A DNA stretch of 64,000 bases from Roseicella aerolata (lineage in GTDB: Bacteria; Pseudomonadota; Alphaproteobacteria; Acetobacterales; Acetobacteraceae): contig NZ_JAJAQI010000027.1 of NCBI RefSeq assembly GCF_020523605.1, forward strand, positions 1 to 64,000, written 5' to 3'. This document shows positions 54,323 through 64,000 of this stretch, piece by piece (the first letter of the stretch is position 1; each line of letters starts with the position of its first letter). The notes below the pieces were generated by a model. The model was given only the letters and a program-made list of their open reading frames with translations, was not told the DNA's origin and did no database searches. The position numbers and the translations under genes were made by a program.

Positions 54323-55852
54323 GTGCGAATCATCCTGGCCGTGACCCTGATCGGCGCCGCCGCCCTGGCCGCGCCCCCCGCCTGTGCCGCCCCGCCGGCT
54401 GCGCCCGCCGCCGCGCAGGCCCAGCAGGGGACCGAGGCCTTGCTGCGCCTGGCCGACCGCCTGCGCCGCCTGGCCGAGGACGGGCTGGAACCGCGCGACT
54501 ACGCCATTCCCGAGGATGCCCTGGCCGAGGCCGATCCCGCCGCCTGGCGCGCCGCCCTGAAGCAGGCCGCTGCCACCGTGCTTTCCGACCTGCTGCACGG
54601 CAAGGTCCGCGAGCTGCCGGGCCGGGTGGATATCCGCCGCGACACCGCGGCCCTGCCGCTGAACCCCTGGATGGCGCAACTGGCGGCCTCCCCGGAACCG
54701 GCCGCGGTGATCGACCGTGCCGCCCTGCTGCCGCCCGAGGCCGCCGCCCTCAGGCGCGCCCTGGCCGCCGCCCGGGCCTGGGCCGCCGCCGGCGGCTACC
54801 CCGCCGTCCCGCCGATGCCGGGGACCGAGGCGCTGGAGCCCGGCGCCGTCGATCCGGTGCGGGTGCCTGCCCTGCGCGCTCGGCTGGCCGCGACCGACCG
54901 CGCCGCGGCCACCCTGCGCCCGGACGACCCGACGATCTATGATGAGGCGCTGGTCGCCGCCGTCCGCCGCTTCCAGGCCGCCGAGGCGCTGGAGCCCGAT
55001 GGCCGCATCGGCCGGCTGACCTTCGCGGCGCTGAACCGCCCGCCCGAGCAGGCGGTGCGCCAGCTCCGGGTCGCCCTCGACATGCGCCGGGCGGCCGCGG
55101 CGCCGGGGCCCGAGCGGCGGATCGAGGTGAACATCCCGCACCAGCGCCTGCAGGTGATCGAGGCAGGTCGCGTCACCCTCGACATGAACGTCATCGTCGG
55201 CAAGCCGGCGCGCGCCACGCCCGTCCTGCGCACCCGGCTGGCGGCCGTGCAGTTCAACCCGCCCTGGGGCGTGCCGGAGCGGAATGCGCGGGAGGACCTG
55301 CTGCCGCGCTTCCGCGCGAATCCCCGGGCGATGATGGAGAAGGGCTTCCGCGTCTTCACCTTCGTCGAGGGCCAGCGGGTCGAGATCGACCCCACCACCA
55401 TCGATTGGCGTTCGGTGAATCCGGCGCGCTTCCCCTACCTCATCCGTCAGGATGCGGGCGACGCCAATGCCCTCGGCCGGATCAAATTCGTCATTCCGAA
55501 TTCCGAGGACATCTTCATGCACGATACGCCGGACCGGCATCTCTTCCGCCGCGCCGACCGCGCCTTCTCCTCCGGCTGCATCCGGCTGGAGAAGCCGATG
55601 GAACTGCTGGACATCGCCCTGCAGGGGGTGGCGGGCTGGGACCGGGCGCGGGTCGACGGCGTGCTGGAGAGCCGGCAGACCACGGCCATGACGGTCGCGC
55701 GGCCGATCCCCGTGCGGCTGCACTACACAACCGTCACCGTGGAGGGGGCGGAGGTTCGCATCCGCCAGGACCTCTACGGGCTGGACGAGGCCTATGCCCG
55801 CGCGCTCGATGCGCCGCGCCTGCCGCGTCTGGCCGAGCTGAGGGCGCGCTAG
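54323..55852 (+). CDS. L,D-transpeptidase, YcbB/LdtD type
   Basis: A 509-residue periplasmic protein. The signal (VRIILAVTLIGAAALAAPPACA) begins at GTG 54323. A peptidoglycan-binding domain (AVRRFQAAEALEPDGRIG) is followed by the YkuD domain, with the catalytic His in MHDTPDRHLF and Cys in FSSGCIRLE. The enzyme makes 3-3 crosslinks in peptidoglycan. The upstream 184 bp are G/C palindromic (for example GCCCGCATGCGGGC) and hold no gene. It abuts the DUF882 gene. Confidence 0.9.
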   Translation: MRIILAVTLIGAAALAAPPACAAPPAAPAAAQAQQGTEALLRLADRLRRLAEDGLEPRDYAIPEDALAEADPAAWRAALKQAAATVLSDLLHGKVRELPGRVDIRRDTAALPLNPWMAQLAASPEPAAVIDRAALLPPEAAALRRALAAARAWAAAGGYPAVPPMPGTEALEPGAVDPVRVPALRARLAATDRAAATLRPDDPTIYDEALVAAVRRFQAAEALEPDGRIGRLTFAALNRPPEQAVRQLRVALDMRRAAAAPGPERRIEVNIPHQRLQVIEAGRVTLDMNVIVGKPARATPVLRTRLAAVQFNPPWGVPERNAREDLLPRFRANPRAMMEKGFRVFTFVEGQRVEIDPTTIDWRSVNPARFPYLIRQDAGDANALGRIKFVIPNSEDIFMHDTPDRHLFRRADRAFSSGCIRLEKPMELLDIALQGVAGWDRARVDGVLESRQTTAMTVARPIPVRLHYTTVTVEGAEVRIRQDLYGLDEAYARALDAPRLPRLAELRAR

Positions 55853-56443
55853 ATGCGCGCCCGGCTGCCGCCCTGCCCCTGCTGCGCCGGGCCGGATCCC
55901 GGACGGCGCGCGCTGCTGCGGGGCGCGCTCGGCCTCGGCACCGGCCTTGCCTGTGCCGCCGCCGGTGGCGGGGCGGCGCTGGCCCAGGCAACCGCCGGCG
56001 CGGCCCGGCGCCTGCTGATCCACCGCATGCAGACCGGCGAGACCTTCGATGACATCTATTGGCGGGACGGGCGCTACGACCGCGAGGCGCTGACGCGGCT
56101 CGACTGGTTGTTCCGCGACCCGGCGCGGGAGGAGGCGACGCCGATGGATCCGCGCCTCTTCGACGTGCTCTACATCGTCGCGCACGAGATGGACGCGACC
56201 GAGGCGTTCCAGGTCATCAGCGGCTACCGCTCGCCCGAGACCAATGCGGCGCGGGCGCGGGAATCGCGCCGGGTCTCGCGCGCCTCCCTGCACATGTCGG
56301 GCATGGCGGCGGATGTGCGGCTGCCGGGGCGGGACAGCTTCGGCATGGCGCGACTGGCGGCGGAGATGCAGGTCGGCGGCGTCGGGCTGTACCGGCGTGA
56401 TGGCTTCGTGCACCTGGATTGCGGGCCGGCACGGCGCTGGTAG
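55853..56443 (+). CDS. DUF882 (YcbK-like) peptidase M15 family protein
   Basis: A 196-residue exported protein, with ATG directly after the transpeptidase TAG. The N-terminus has a Tat-like GRRALLRGALGLGTGLAC. The M15-type zinc site is formed by the Ser/Arg-rich ISGYRSPETNA, HMSGMAADVRL (His and Asp) and HLDCGP (His). YcbK and YcbB are often adjacent; together they trim and crosslink peptidoglycan. Confidence 0.9.
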   Translation: MRARLPPCPCCAGPDPGRRALLRGALGLGTGLACAAAGGGAALAQATAGAARRLLIHRMQTGETFDDIYWRDGRYDREALTRLDWLFRDPAREEATPMDPRLFDVLYIVAHEMDATEAFQVISGYRSPETNAARARESRRVSRASLHMSGMAADVRLPGRDSFGMARLAAEMQVGGVGLYRRDGFVHLDCGPARRW

Positions 56444-56465
56444 CGATTCGGGGGAGGAAAGCTTG

Positions 56466-56948
56466 GTGCCAATCCTGCGCGGCCTGGTGCCTCTCCTCCT
56501 CCTGCTCGGGTGTGCGCAGCCGACAGCGGGGCCCGGAGCCCCGGCCACCCCACCCGCGGTGGAGGCCGCCCCCGGGCCGCCGGCCATCGCCCTGGCGCCG
56601 CGGGTGGCGTGGCGGCCCATCCCGATCGACCGGCGCGGCGGCATTGCCGCGGCATTCGCCGCTTCCGAGGTGCTGCTGGGGGCGGAGGACGCCCGGCGCG
56701 TCTGGATCGTGCTGAACCTGGCCGAGCCGATCCGCCTGCCGGAAACCGGCGGGAGCGCACGCAGCGTTGCCTTCCTGGCGGATTACCGTTGCGGCGCGCA
56801 GAGCTGGGCGCCGATCGAAGGTGCCTGGTACCGCCGGGTGGATGCCGAAGGGCTGGAATTCGAGGAAAAGCCTCGCCATCCCGAGGAGCGCGGGGTGCAG
56901 CCCGGCACCCTGATCGCCATCTTCCTGGAGGCCGCCTGCCGGCTCTGA
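56466..56948 (+). CDS. Lipoprotein of unknown function
   Basis: A 160-residue protein with signal and lipobox LLLLLGC. The body has no known domain that I recognise; RSVAFLADYRCGAQSW and a C-terminal Cys (EAACRL) suggest a disulfide. Start is GTG 56466 or TTG 56463, three bases earlier; GGGGAGGAAAG is upstream of both. It sits 22 bp after the DUF882 gene and probably belongs to that operon. Confidence 0.65.
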   Translation: MPILRGLVPLLLLLGCAQPTAGPGAPATPPAVEAAPGPPAIALAPRVAWRPIPIDRRGGIAAAFAASEVLLGAEDARRVWIVLNLAEPIRLPETGGSARSVAFLADYRCGAQSWAPIEGAWYRRVDAEGLEFEEKPRHPEERGVQPGTLIAIFLEAACRL

Positions 56949-57131
56949 CCGGCCGAGCGCGGATGCATGGGCGCGTGATCCGCGCCATGGGCCATGGCCT
57001 GGCGGGTGGGCGTTCATGCCGGAAGGCGGTCCGCCGGAGCCACCAGGCCCGGCCCGAGGCGGTTCGGGGACCGTTCCCGCAGAACCCGCCGACAGGGTCC
57101 CGCGTCTTGCAGGTGTTGCGGCTGCGGTCAC

Positions 57132-57153
57132 CCCCGGGTGCTTCCACCCGGGG
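57132..57153 (+). terminator. Hairpin between lipoprotein and response regulator
   Basis: CCCCGGGTG, loop CTTC, CACCCGGGG: a perfect 9-bp stem with a stable UUCG-like tetraloop (CUUC). It lies in the 290-bp gap and could end the cell-wall operon. No T-run follows. Confidence 0.45.
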
Positions 57154-57238
57154 CATCCGCCGTTGGCACAAGAAAGCGTGACATCCGGGTGTGCCGGGCG
57201 CAGCCAGGATGACCCGGGTCCAGGGCACAGGGAACGCC

Positions 57239-57613
57239 ATGCGGGTATTGCTGATCGAGGATGACGCCATCATCCGGAGCGTGCTGTCCGAAACGCTGGA
57301 CGGCGACGGCTTCGAGGTGGATGGCCTGGCCAATGCCGAGGATGCGCTGATCCTGCTCGGCGCCGGGCAGGTGCCGGATGTGCTGGTCACCGATATCAGC
57401 CTCGGCTCCGGGCTGAACGGCTTCGACCTGGCAGACCTGGCCCGGGCACGCCACCCGGATGTCGAGGTGATCCTGATCAGCGGTACCACGCCCGACCTGC
57501 CGCGCCGCGCCGCCGGACGGCATGAGCGCTTCCTGCAGAAGCCCTTCGCGCCGGAACAGCTGGCGGCGAAGATCCGGGAGGCCGGCGGGGCCGGGCCTGA
57601 TCGCTCCCCCTGA
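57239..57613 (+). CDS. Single-domain response regulator
   Basis: A 124-residue receiver-only protein: acidic pocket LIEDDAI, phospho-acceptor Asp in VLVTDISLG, Thr/Ser switch in ILISGTTP, and Lys in FLQKPFAP. No output domain. Such proteins relay phosphate; a partner kinase is not adjacent. The nearest candidate in the window is the hybrid kinase at 28350, which is speculative. Confidence 0.88.
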   Translation: MRVLLIEDDAIIRSVLSETLDGDGFEVDGLANAEDALILLGAGQVPDVLVTDISLGSGLNGFDLADLARARHPDVEVILISGTTPDLPRRAAGRHERFLQKPFAPEQLAAKIREAGGAGPDRSP

Positions 57614-57614
57614 T

Positions 57615-57649
57615 ACTCGCCGCGGAAAGTCCTGACTTCCGCGGCGAGT
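57615..57649. terminator. Terminator hairpin after the response regulator
   Basis: ACTCGCCGCGGAA (57615-57627) and TTCCGCGGCGAGT (57637-57649) are exact 13-bp complements. It starts two bases after the response regulator stop. Confidence 0.65.
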
Positions 57650-57798
57650 GTCGCGCGTGGGGTCGGTGGGACGGCCGCGTGCCCAACAAGAGAGTCCTGC
57701 CGGCCGCACGACCGCCGACCATCCGGCAGGATCCGCGCGGTCGATATGAGCCGCCATGGCGGCGGGATAGGCGAACCAGTCCTCGCCTTGGTGACGGT

Positions 57799-57821
57799 GC
57801 CCCGGGCACGCAGCCCGGGGC
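57799..57821 (-). terminator. Terminator hairpin after the second Bug protein
   Basis: GCCCCGGGC, loop ACGCA, GCCCGGGGC, a perfect 9-bp stem just beyond the minus-strand stop at 57831. With the hairpin at 57615-57649 it isolates the two convergent genes. Confidence 0.55.
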
Positions 57822-57830
57822 CGCCGCGGG

Positions 57831-58802
57831 CTACTGGTCCAGCCGGATGTTGTGGTCCCGGATCACCTTGCCGAGGCTTTCGGTATCGGCCCGCAGCTGT
57901 GTCCGGAAGGCCGCCGCGCCCTCGGTGCGAAGCTCGCCGCCCAGCTCGGCGACGCGCTGGCGGATCGCCGGCTCCTGCATCACCTCGCGCAGCGCCGCCT
58001 CCAGCCGCGCCACCACCGCAGGCGGCGTCCCGCCCTGCACCAGCACGCCCTGCCAGGTGCCGGCATCCGCATGCGGCCAGCCCATCTCACGGAAGGTCGG
58101 CAGGTTCGGCAGGTTCGGCAGGCGGCGCGGGCCGGAGACGGCGACGCCGCGCATCTGGCCGCCGGTGGCATAGGGCATGGACTGGGTGGCGCCGGCCATC
58201 GTCAGGTCCGCTTCGCCGCTCGCCACCGCCAGCAGGGCCGGGGCGCCGCCGCGATAGGGCACATGCGTCATCTCGGTGCCCCAGGCGCCGCCGAGCCCGA
58301 CGGCGACCAGATGCGTCAGCGTGCCGGTGCCCGAATTGGCGGCATTCAGCCTGCCCGGATTGGCCCTGGCATATGCCACCAGCCCGGCCGCGTCCTGCAC
58401 CGGCAGGGCGTTCTTCACCGCCAGGATGTAGGGCGCGTAGATCAGCATGGTGACCGTCGCCAGGTCCTTCTCCACGTCGAATGGCAGGCGGCTGAACAGG
58501 AAGGGATTGGTCGCCAGCACGCTGACATCGAGCAGCAGCATGGTGGTGCCGTCGGGCGCGCTCTTCGCCACATGGTCCGCGCCGATATTGCCGCCCGCGC
58601 CGGTGCGGTTCTCGACGACCACGTTCTGCCCGGCGACCTTGCCGAGCGGCACGGCGATGAGGCGGGCGAGGATGTCGCTCGTGCCGCCCGGCGCGTTCGG
58701 GACGATGATGCGCAGCGGGCGGTCGAAACCCTGTGCCCGCGCGATGGCGGGCGCGGCGAGGCTCGCCGCCGCGGCGGCGGCGAGCAGGTGGCGTCTCTGC
58801 AT
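57831..58802 (-). CDS. Bug-family tripartite tricarboxylate transporter substrate-binding protein
   Basis: A 323-residue periplasmic protein with signal RRHLLAAAAAASLAAPAIARAQ. TctC/Bug features: PLRIIVPNAPGGTSDILARL, VVENRTGAGGNIGADHVAKS, VPYRGGAPALLAVASGEADL and LPNLPTFREMGWP, each quoted in part. GGGAGG precedes the ATG. It lies next to an IclR regulator and the threonate-type operon, so an organic acid sugar ligand is plausible but unproven. Confidence 0.9.
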   Translation of the reverse strand: MQRRHLLAAAAAASLAAPAIARAQGFDRPLRIIVPNAPGGTSDILARLIAVPLGKVAGQNVVVENRTGAGGNIGADHVAKSAPDGTTMLLLDVSVLATNPFLFSRLPFDVEKDLATVTMLIYAPYILAVKNALPVQDAAGLVAYARANPGRLNAANSGTGTLTHLVAVGLGGAWGTEMTHVPYRGGAPALLAVASGEADLTMAGATQSMPYATGGQMRGVAVSGPRRLPNLPNLPTFREMGWPHADAGTWQGVLVQGGTPPAVVARLEAALREVMQEPAIRQRVAELGGELRTEGAAAFRTQLRADTESLGKVIRDHNIRLDQ

Positions 58803-59019
58803 GGCGTTCCTCCCGGTGTCCTGGGCCAGCCGGCCGGCCCAGCGGCGTGCCGCTCTCGCGGGTGGTCGCATCCTCGCGTCGCCCTATCTCCGGAAGCAAG
58901 GCCGTGCCCAGGCCGGGCGCGGCCGGTCCGGCATGGGGCGTGTCCTTCCTCGGAAGCTCAAGGGGCGACGCGGCGGATCGTCAGGCTCCGCGCGCGGCCG
59001 ATGCAGTCGGGCAGGCGGG

Positions 59020-59910
59020 TCAGGGCTGCGCCCTGGGTATCCCGATGGCGCCGAGGGAGAGGTGCATGGCACGGCTGAGCTCCGCGGCCATGCGCTGGGC
59101 CTGGGGCGCCGCCAGCGCCGCGAATTCCACGCTGGACATGCGCCCGGCGCCGATGGTGAGGCTCACCCCGGCGCAGGGCTGGCCCTGCGGGTCGAGGACA
59201 GGCGCCGCGACGGTGACCAGGCCATAGACATTCTCCCCGTCGGAGACGGCGTAGCCGCGCGCCCGCACCTCCGCGAGCCGCGCCAGCAGCGCATCCAGAT
59301 CGGTCAAGGTGCGCTCGGAGAGCTTCACGCGCGCCACGCTCTCGAGATGTGCCACCTGCTCCTGCGGCGGCAGCCAGGCCATGATCGCCTGGCCAAGGGC
59401 GGTGGCATAGGCGCCGATGCGGCTGCCCGGGCGGCGCACCACGCCGTGGCGCGACAGGTCGGCCTCGACCCGGGCCAGGTAGATCACCTCGCCCCGGTCC
59501 AGCATGCCGAGCGAGCCGGCATCGGCGACGCCCGGCACCAGGTCGCGCAGCAGGGGCATCGCATGGTCGGGCAGGTCGCCGGCGGTGAGGACGGAGAAGC
59601 CGAGTTCCAGGCATTTCAGGGTGAGCCGGAAGCGGCGGCCGTCCGGCACCGGCCGGAGATAGCCGAGGCCGACCAGGGTATGGATCAGGCGGAAGGCGGT
59701 GCCGCGGTCGAGCCCGGCGCGGGCCGCGACCTCGGCAATGGTCAGTTCGGAGAGATCGCGCCCGAAGGCCTGCAGCACCGCGAAGGCCTTGGCGACGGAC
59801 TGGACCTGGTTCTTCGGGTTGTCCTCGGCCTGCTCCGGCCTGGCTCGCTTCGGTTTCGCTGCGGTCTCGTCCGGCACAGGCATCCTCCCGTTGCAATCCG
59901 GTCCACCCAT
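59020..59910 (-). CDS. IclR family transcriptional regulator
   Basis: A 296-residue regulator. The winged HTH covers VQSVAKAFAVLQAFGRDLSE through IAEVAARAGLDRGTAFRLIHTL, and the effector domain ends near GAGRMSSVEFAALA. Start ATG 59910 keeps a 35-residue Lys/Pro-rich tail; ATG 59883 is the alternative, but GGGAGG directly abuts it. It diverges from the SDR at 60048, with an inverted repeat between, so it probably controls that gene. Confidence 0.88.
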   Translation of the reverse strand: MGGPDCNGRMPVPDETAAKPKRARPEQAEDNPKNQVQSVAKAFAVLQAFGRDLSELTIAEVAARAGLDRGTAFRLIHTLVGLGYLRPVPDGRRFRLTLKCLELGFSVLTAGDLPDHAMPLLRDLVPGVADAGSLGMLDRGEVIYLARVEADLSRHGVVRRPGSRIGAYATALGQAIMAWLPPQEQVAHLESVARVKLSERTLTDLDALLARLAEVRARGYAVSDGENVYGLVTVAAPVLDPQGQPCAGVSLTIGAGRMSSVEFAALAAPQAQRMAAELSRAMHLSLGAIGIPRAQP

Positions 59911-59933
59911 GTGTATCGGGGGTGATCGGAATG

Positions 59934-59947
59934 CGAACTTTTGTTCG
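59934..59947. promoter_or_regulatory. Candidate IclR operator
   Basis: CGAAC-TTTT-GTTCG, a perfect 5-bp inverted repeat, in the 137-bp gap between divergent iclR-type and SDR genes. IclR-family sites are short A/T-centred palindromes, so location and shape fit. Confidence 0.45.
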
Positions 59948-60047
59948 TCTTTGCGCCGCCTGCTACGTCCTCGGCACTGGTGGTGTCAAGCCCCGGCCGG
60001 CGGCCCGCGACGCGGCTGCGGAGAGGGAAGGGGAGGGGGAGGTCGCA

Positions 60048-60743
60048 ATGACGTCTGCAGGGGCACCGAGCGCGGGACATGCGGTCGTGACCGGGACCAG
60101 TTCCGGGATCGGGGCGGCGATCGCGGCCAGGCTGCTGCGGGATGGCTGGCGCGTCACCGGCCTGAGCCGCACCGATCCGGGCGGGCAGGGGGCCGGCTTC
60201 ACCCACCGCAGCGTGGACCTGCTCGACCCCGCCCAACCGCCGGCGGCGCTGGAGGGGCTTCGGCCCACGGCGCTGGTGCATGCGGCGGGGCTGATGCGGG
60301 GCGGGCGGCTCGGCGCGCTTGATGCCGAGGCAGGCCGCACCCTCTGGCGCCTGCATGTCGAGGCGGCCGCCGTGCTGGCGGACCGGCTGCTGCCGGCGAC
60401 GCCGGATGGCGGCCGCATCGTGCTGATCGGCAGCCGCACCGCCGCCGGGGCCGCCGGGCGCAGCCAGTATGCCGCGACCAAGGCGGCGCTGGTCGCCATG
60501 GCGCGGTCCTGGGCGGCCGAGCTGGCGCCACGCGGCATCACCGCGAATGTCGTGGCGCCGGCGGCGACCGAGACTCCGATGCTGCAGGACCCGGCGCGCA
60601 GCGCTCATCTGCCCCGCCTGCCGCCGATTGGGCGCTACATCCGGCCGGAGGAGGTCGCGGCGATGACCGCCTTCCTGCTCGGGCCCGAGGCGGGCGCCAT
60701 CACCGGCCAGCAGATCGTCATCTGCGGCGGCAGTTCGCTCTGA
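60048..60743 (+). CDS. Short-chain dehydrogenase/reductase
   Basis: A 231-residue SDR: TGTSSGIG cofactor loop, HAAG in place of NNAG, catalytic Ser in LIGSRTAAG, Tyr/Lys in YAATKAAL, ending AITGQQIVICGGSSL. A GGGGAGGGGGAGG tract precedes the ATG. It is controlled in all likelihood by the divergent IclR. Its substrate is unknown; a hydroxy acid of the adjacent pathway is possible. Confidence 0.87.
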   Translation: MTSAGAPSAGHAVVTGTSSGIGAAIAARLLRDGWRVTGLSRTDPGGQGAGFTHRSVDLLDPAQPPAALEGLRPTALVHAAGLMRGGRLGALDAEAGRTLWRLHVEAAAVLADRLLPATPDGGRIVLIGSRTAAGAAGRSQYAATKAALVAMARSWAAELAPRGITANVVAPAATETPMLQDPARSAHLPRLPPIGRYIRPEEVAAMTAFLLGPEAGAITGQQIVICGGSSL

Positions 60744-60761
60744 CCGGTCGTTCCGGACCGG
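60744..60761. terminator. Hairpin after the SDR gene
   Basis: CCGGTC, loop GTTCCG, GACCGG immediately follows the SDR stop, in the convergent gap before the DeoR-type gene (stop at 60817). Weak stem of 6 bp. Confidence 0.35.
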
Positions 60762-60816
60762 CGGCCGGCCGGGGCCGACGGGACGACCGCGGGAGAGCCG
60801 AGGCCGTTGCGCCCGG

Positions 60817-61581
60817 TCACGCCGCCTCTTGCCGCGCCGGCACCACCCGGGCGCCCTCCGCCAGGAAGGCCCCGGTCGCCGCCTCGCCCGCCTCGGTCAC
60901 CAGCGTCCAGCGCGCCGGCAGCGGCGCCCAATAAGGCTGGCTGGAGCGCCCGAGCTTCGAGGCATCCGCCAGCACCGTCACCGCCACCGCGCGCTGCATC
61001 ATCAGCGATTTCAGCGAGATCTGGTCGAGCGTCGCCTCGCAGAGGCCGAAGCCGGGCACCAGCCCGTCGGCGCTGGTCAGCAGCCGGTCCGCCGCCAGGG
61101 ATCGCAGCGCCGCCTCGGCCAGCGGCCCGGTGGTGCTCATGCTGATCGGCCGCACCGCGCCGCCCAGCACCACCAGCTCGATCCCCGGCGCATCCGCCAG
61201 CACCGGGATCAGCGGCAGGTTGTTGGTGATGACCCGGTGCCGCCGCCCGCGCAGCAGGCGCCCGAAGGCCTCGACCGTCGAGCCGCCGTCGAGGATCAGC
61301 GTCTCGCCTTCCGCCACCAACGCGAGCGCCGCCTCGGCGATCGCCGCCTTCGCGGCGCGGTGCATCCCCTCCCGCGCGCCGAGGCTCTGCTCCTCCGCCG
61401 GCGGGGCCAGGATGGCGCCGCCATAGGTGCGGGCGATGGCGCGGCGCGCCGAGAGATGCTGCAGGTCCCGCCGGATGGTGGAGGGCGAGACGCCGAAACG
61501 CGCCGCCAGCCCGTCCACGTCCGTCTTGCCCGCCGCGAGCGCGGCGAGGATCGCGTCGCGGCGCGCGCCGTTCCGCCGCAT
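60817..61581 (-). CDS. DeoR/GlpR family transcriptional regulator
   Basis: A 254-residue regulator. The DeoR HTH is DGLAARFGVSPSTIRRDLQHL; the sugar-phosphate-binding domain has LILDGGSTVEAFGRLL and ITNNLPLIPVLA. It follows the kinase-PdxA2 gene by 6 bp on the same strand, so it is in the same operon and likely represses it, responding to a phosphorylated intermediate. Confidence 0.9.
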   Translation of the reverse strand: MRRNGARRDAILAALAAGKTDVDGLAARFGVSPSTIRRDLQHLSARRAIARTYGGAILAPPAEEQSLGAREGMHRAAKAAIAEAALALVAEGETLILDGGSTVEAFGRLLRGRRHRVITNNLPLIPVLADAPGIELVVLGGAVRPISMSTTGPLAEAALRSLAADRLLTSADGLVPGFGLCEATLDQISLKSLMMQRAVAVTVLADASKLGRSSQPYWAPLPARWTLVTEAGEAATGAFLAEGARVVPARQEAA

Positions 61582-61587
61582 GGCGCG

Positions 61588-63846
<2,259 letters not shown>

Positions 63847-63921
63847 GGCGCAGCCTCCCTGGATGCCGGGACATGGGCGAGGACGGGCGTCGTCGGGACC
63901 TGCATCTGGGCTCCGGGAGTC

Positions 63922-63960
63922 TGCGCGATTTGCGCGATAAGGGGGGGTGAATGCGCGATT
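63922..63960. promoter_or_regulatory. Triple direct repeat, candidate DeoR operator
   Basis: TGCGCGATT at 63922-63930, TGCGCGAT at 63931-63938 and TGCGCGATT at 63952-63960 are direct repeats, the first two contiguous and the third about two helical turns away. They lie 76-114 bp upstream of the fusion gene, where its promoter must be. DeoR-family regulators commonly use direct repeats. Confidence 0.5.
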
Positions 63961-64000
63961 TCTACCAAATGCGCCCGGGCCACCCCGGCATGTCAAGGCT

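Overview
The window is very GC-rich DNA with long shadow reading frames on both strands. It looks like a chromosomal segment of an alphaproteobacterium. The gene set (two Bug-type tricarboxylate-transporter binding proteins, MlaA/MlaC, a class I-like OxyR-KatG pair, an EctD-like dioxygenase, alternative complex III with a caa3-type oxidase, and a full selenocysteine-insertion locus) fits an Acetobacteraceae or Roseomonas-like bacterium. That taxonomic placement is inference. Intergenic regions carry two families of short palindromic repeats (REP-like).

Layout. 1-1 kb: the 3' end of an IS630-type transposase, palindromic repeats, a broken HWE histidine-kinase fragment and a run of six tight hairpins. 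1-6 kb (minus strand): a ribosome-hibernation (HPF-like) protein with an acidic N-terminal extension, then selC (tRNA-Sec), selB and selA. 6-7 kb: a DUF1622 membrane protein and an unknown protein. 7-19.1 kb: a respiratory island, read right to left as actA, ctaG, coxB, a coxA-coxC fusion, a small membrane protein, then actB-actC-actD-actE-actF. Most junctions are 4-nt stop/start overlaps. A lipoprotein-like cytochrome c is inserted on the opposite strand. Together these genes should pass electrons from quinol through alternative complex III and cytochrome c to a caa3 oxidase.

19-31 kb: an SLC13 transporter, a tandem universal stress protein, a CMD-like protein, a beta-hydroxyacid dehydrogenase, a metallo-beta-lactamase-fold enzyme, the translation factor ettA, an acetyltransferase, two small proteins, a repeat-rich spacer and a GAF-PAS-PAS hybrid histidine kinase. 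31-41.4 kb: mlaA-mlaC, metF with a structured leader, a Bug binding protein, a PhyH dioxygenase, a DsbA-fold isomerase, a BASS-like transporter, and a pentapeptide protein overlapping uvrD and prmA. 41.5-48.8 kb: an MFS permease, a DUF1127 protein, aminopeptidase P, and divergent oxyR/katG with an OxyR box between them.

49-54 kb: an aminotransferase-SDR pair diverges from a three-gene oxidase (DAO-like subunit, 2Fe-2S subunit, FAD/NAD subunit) resembling opine or hydroxyproline oxidases. This is probably an amine or amino-acid catabolic locus. 54-57.6 kb: L,D-transpeptidase, DUF882 peptidase, lipoprotein and a single-domain response regulator. 57.8-64 kb: a second Bug protein, IclR with a divergent SDR, and an operon of a DUF1537 kinase-PdxA2 fusion followed by a DeoR regulator, which points to four-carbon acid sugar (threonate-type) catabolism.

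The items most worth a second look are the stop-less DUF1537-PdxA2 fusion with an internal ribosome-binding site and repeated operator upstream, the oxidase subunit I lacking the K-channel lysine, the acidic HPF variant, the six-hairpin array, the structured metF leader and the palindromic repeat families.
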